Source: Actinoplanes subtropicus (GTDB lineage Bacteria > Actinomycetota > Actinomycetes > Mycobacteriales > Micromonosporaceae). Taken from it: 64,000 nucleotides of DNA. Below the pieces are notes generated by a model. That model saw nothing but the letters and a program-made list of their open reading frames with translations. It did no database searches and was not told the DNA's origin. Position numbers and translations under genes: made by a program. Positions within the stretch are counted from its first letter, which is position 1. Each line of letters opens with the position of its first letter. Shown in pieces: positions 62,653-64,000 of this stretch. The stretch is taken from assembly GCF_000721705.1 (NCBI RefSeq), contig NZ_JOJL01000021.1, positions 124,001-188,000 of the forward strand, written 5' to 3'.

Positions 62653-63558
62653 TCAGGCTTCCAGGGACTCGCGGCGGGTGACCCGGAGGGTCAGCGCGGC
62701 GAAGGTCAGGGTCAGGAAGAACAGCACGACGCCGATCGCGGAGGCGTAGCCCACCTGCGAGAACTCGAACGTGTTGCGCCAGATCATCAGGCTCAGCACC
62801 GAGGTCGCGCCGTTCGGTCCACCCCGGTCGACGCTCATGATGTTGACGACGGCGAACGCGTCGAACGCCGCGATGCCCAGGTAGACCCAGGCGACCTGGA
62901 TCGTGCCCCAGAGCAGCGGGATGGTGACCCGGAAGAACAGCGTGATCCGGGAGGCGCCGTCCAGCGCGGCCGCCTCGTAGATCTCGGCGGGGATCGAGCC
63001 CATGCCGGCCGAGAACAGCACCACGTAGAAGCCGACCGCCTGCCAGATCAGCACGATCAGGATGCAGGTCATCGCCCAGCGCTCGTCGGCGAGGAACAGC
63101 CAGGGATTCCAGGAGGCGGGGAACAGGCCGTTGAGCATGCCGCTCTTGTCCGGCCCGAAGACCCGCTGGAAGATCACCGCGACGATGGCGAGGGCCAGCA
63201 ACTGCGGGAAGAAGAAGATGATCCGGTACGCCTTCGACCCGCGGACGCCGCGGGTCTGGCCGCCCCGGCTGCTCCCGCCGACGTTGAGCAGGAACGCGAT
63301 CACGAGCGCCACCGCGACCGTGACCACCGGCAGCAGGATCAGCAGGAACAGGTTGTGCCGCAACGACTGCCAGAACAGGTCGTCGTTCCAGAGCTTGTGG
63401 AAGTTCTCGAAGCCGATGTACGTGATCCGGCCGAAGCCCGACCAGCCGGTGAAGGACAACTGGAAGGCCTGGAGGTAGGCCGCCACCACAAAGGTGCAGT
63501 AGAGCGCCACCGGCACGACAAGGAAGCCGATGATGAAGGGATACTTGCCGTGCCGCAT
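62653..63558 (-). CDS. Sugar ABC transporter permease (MalF/NgcF type)
   Basis: A 301-residue CUT1 permease with six hydrophobic helices and EAA motif EIYEAAALDGASRITLFFRV. It begins MRHGKYPFIIGFLVVP, as in NgcF-like permeases of streptomycetes. It lies 9 bp before the second permease gene and 20 bp after the binding-protein gene. Confidence 0.9.
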   Translation of the reverse strand: MRHGKYPFIIGFLVVPVALYCTFVVAAYLQAFQLSFTGWSGFGRITYIGFENFHKLWNDDLFWQSLRHNLFLLILLPVVTVAVALVIAFLLNVGGSSRGGQTRGVRGSKAYRIIFFFPQLLALAIVAVIFQRVFGPDKSGMLNGLFPASWNPWLFLADERWAMTCILIVLIWQAVGFYVVLFSAGMGSIPAEIYEAAALDGASRITLFFRVTIPLLWGTIQVAWVYLGIAAFDAFAVVNIMSVDRGGPNGATSVLSLMIWRNTFEFSQVGYASAIGVVLFFLTLTFAALTLRVTRRESLEA

Positions 63559-63578
63559 GGCGTCCTACCTACCTAAAC

Positions 63579-64000
63579 TCAGCTGCGGGTGAACTTGGTG
63601 ACCGAGGAGTCCTTGGCGACCGCCTGGGACGCCGCCTCCATGCGCTGGCAGAACTTCGCCGCGTCGCCGCCCTTGAACATCAGGTCGTTGACGGCGGCGC
63701 GCGACTCGTCGTCGAGCTTCTTGTACCAGGTGTCGAACAGGTAGCCCATGAAGACGTCCTTGCCGGCCTTGCCGAGCAGGTCGTTCGCGCTGGTCAGGCC
63801 GGGCGAGATGGTCTGGCCGTCCGCGGCGCCCGCCACCACCGTAAGCGACTTGGTGAGCTTGGTGAAGCCCAGCGCCGCCTCCTTGGAGAGCATGCCGCGG
63901 ATGAACTCCTTGCCGCCCTGCGGGTTCTTGCCGTGGGCCGCCGCGAAGTAGATCTCGCCGGCCGCCGCGTTGATCGCGGTCGCCGGGAGCTGGTCCGAGG
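63579..64000 (-). CDS. Sugar-binding lipoprotein of ABC transporter (NgcE-like), 5' end missing
   Basis: The C-terminal ~140 residues of a solute-binding protein; the frame is open to the window edge. The segments FAAAHGKNPQGGKEFIRGML, YLFDTWYKKLDDESRAAVND and ending SSVTKFTR resemble streptomycete NgcE, the N-acetylglucosamine/chitobiose-binding protein. It would be the first gene of the operon. Start, signal peptide and any regulatory site lie outside the window. Confidence 0.8.
   Translation of the reverse strand, partial: SDQLPATAINAAAGEIYFAAAHGKNPQGGKEFIRGMLSKEAALGFTKLTKSLTVVAGAADGQTISPGLTSANDLLGKAGKDVFMGYLFDTWYKKLDDESRAAVNDLMFKGGDAAKFCQRMEAASQAVAKDSSVTKFTRS

Overview
The window is very GC-rich (roughly 70% or more), almost fully packed with genes, uses GTG starts often, and carries actinobacterial families throughout: F420-dependent oxidoreductases, an SCO7613-type membrane protein, DUF4232 and DUF1707 proteins, DesK/NarL-type two-component pairs, an NgcE-type sugar uptake operon and a LexA box of the actinobacterial TCGAAC-N4-GTTC type. 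The best reading is a filamentous actinomycete, probably Micromonosporaceae (Actinoplanes-like). This is inferred from gene content; no rRNA or tRNA gene is present to confirm it. It looks like chromosome, with no phage, plasmid or insertion-sequence genes.

Layout. 1-2.3 kb: an SOS-box gene with expanded Ala/Glu/Arg repeats, then a beta-helix lipoprotein. 2.2-8.6 kb (minus): an apparent operon of a membrane GGDEF-EAL protein, a PLP alpha-oxoamine synthase, an MFS exporter and an NTF2/SnoaL-like protein. 8.7-12.3 kb: a large membrane protein and two F420-type oxidoreductases. 12.4-15.3 kb: a secreted galactose-oxidase-like copper enzyme. 15.8-17.6 kb: a GAF kinase/NarL pair. 17.7-19.7 kb: an SDR coupled to a QueA-like protein. 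19.6-22.8 kb: a MacB-type adaptor/ATPase/permease operon. 22.9-25.7 kb: an SQR-like flavoprotein, a DUF4232 lipoprotein and an orphan protein. 25.8-31.5 kb: a short UvrA paralogue, an MFS protein, a glycosyltransferase and an XRE-type regulator. 31.5-33.3 kb: a gene-poor accessory patch with a permease remnant, low-complexity DNA and a VapBC module between two copies of a ~90-bp repeat. 33.3-37.1 kb: VOC protein, VC0807-type membrane protein, vanadium haloperoxidase and a divergent serpin. 37.1-44.1 kb: a GH63-type glucosidase divergent from a glycogen-debranching enzyme, then an Hsp70-PQQ membrane chimera. 44.2-48.9 kb: a TetX-like monooxygenase, a DesK/NarL pair, a DUF1707 protein and a DUF457 membrane protein. 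49.0-52.8 kb: an ABC exporter with an OmpR-type two-component pair. 52.9-58.3 kb: a PolA-like polymerase and MetH. 58.3-64 kb: a small hydrolase, two aldo-keto reductases, a beta-hydroxyacid dehydrogenase-like protein and a GlcNAc/chitobiose-type ABC uptake operon that runs off the end.

The most unusual property is a large number of unrelated short tandem repeats (units of 6 to 72 bp) placed at or just beyond gene ends. Inside frames the periods are multiples of three (6, 12, 15, 18, 24, 72). Outside or at junctions they are often not (13, 16, 19, 23, 25). Several duplicate a gene terminus including its stop codon, or have removed the stop so that the protein runs into its neighbour (the QueA-like protein, the NTF2 protein and the first gene). 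The second point of interest is the 2.2-8.6 kb operon, which joins a putative small-molecule synthase and exporter to a cyclic-di-GMP enzyme.
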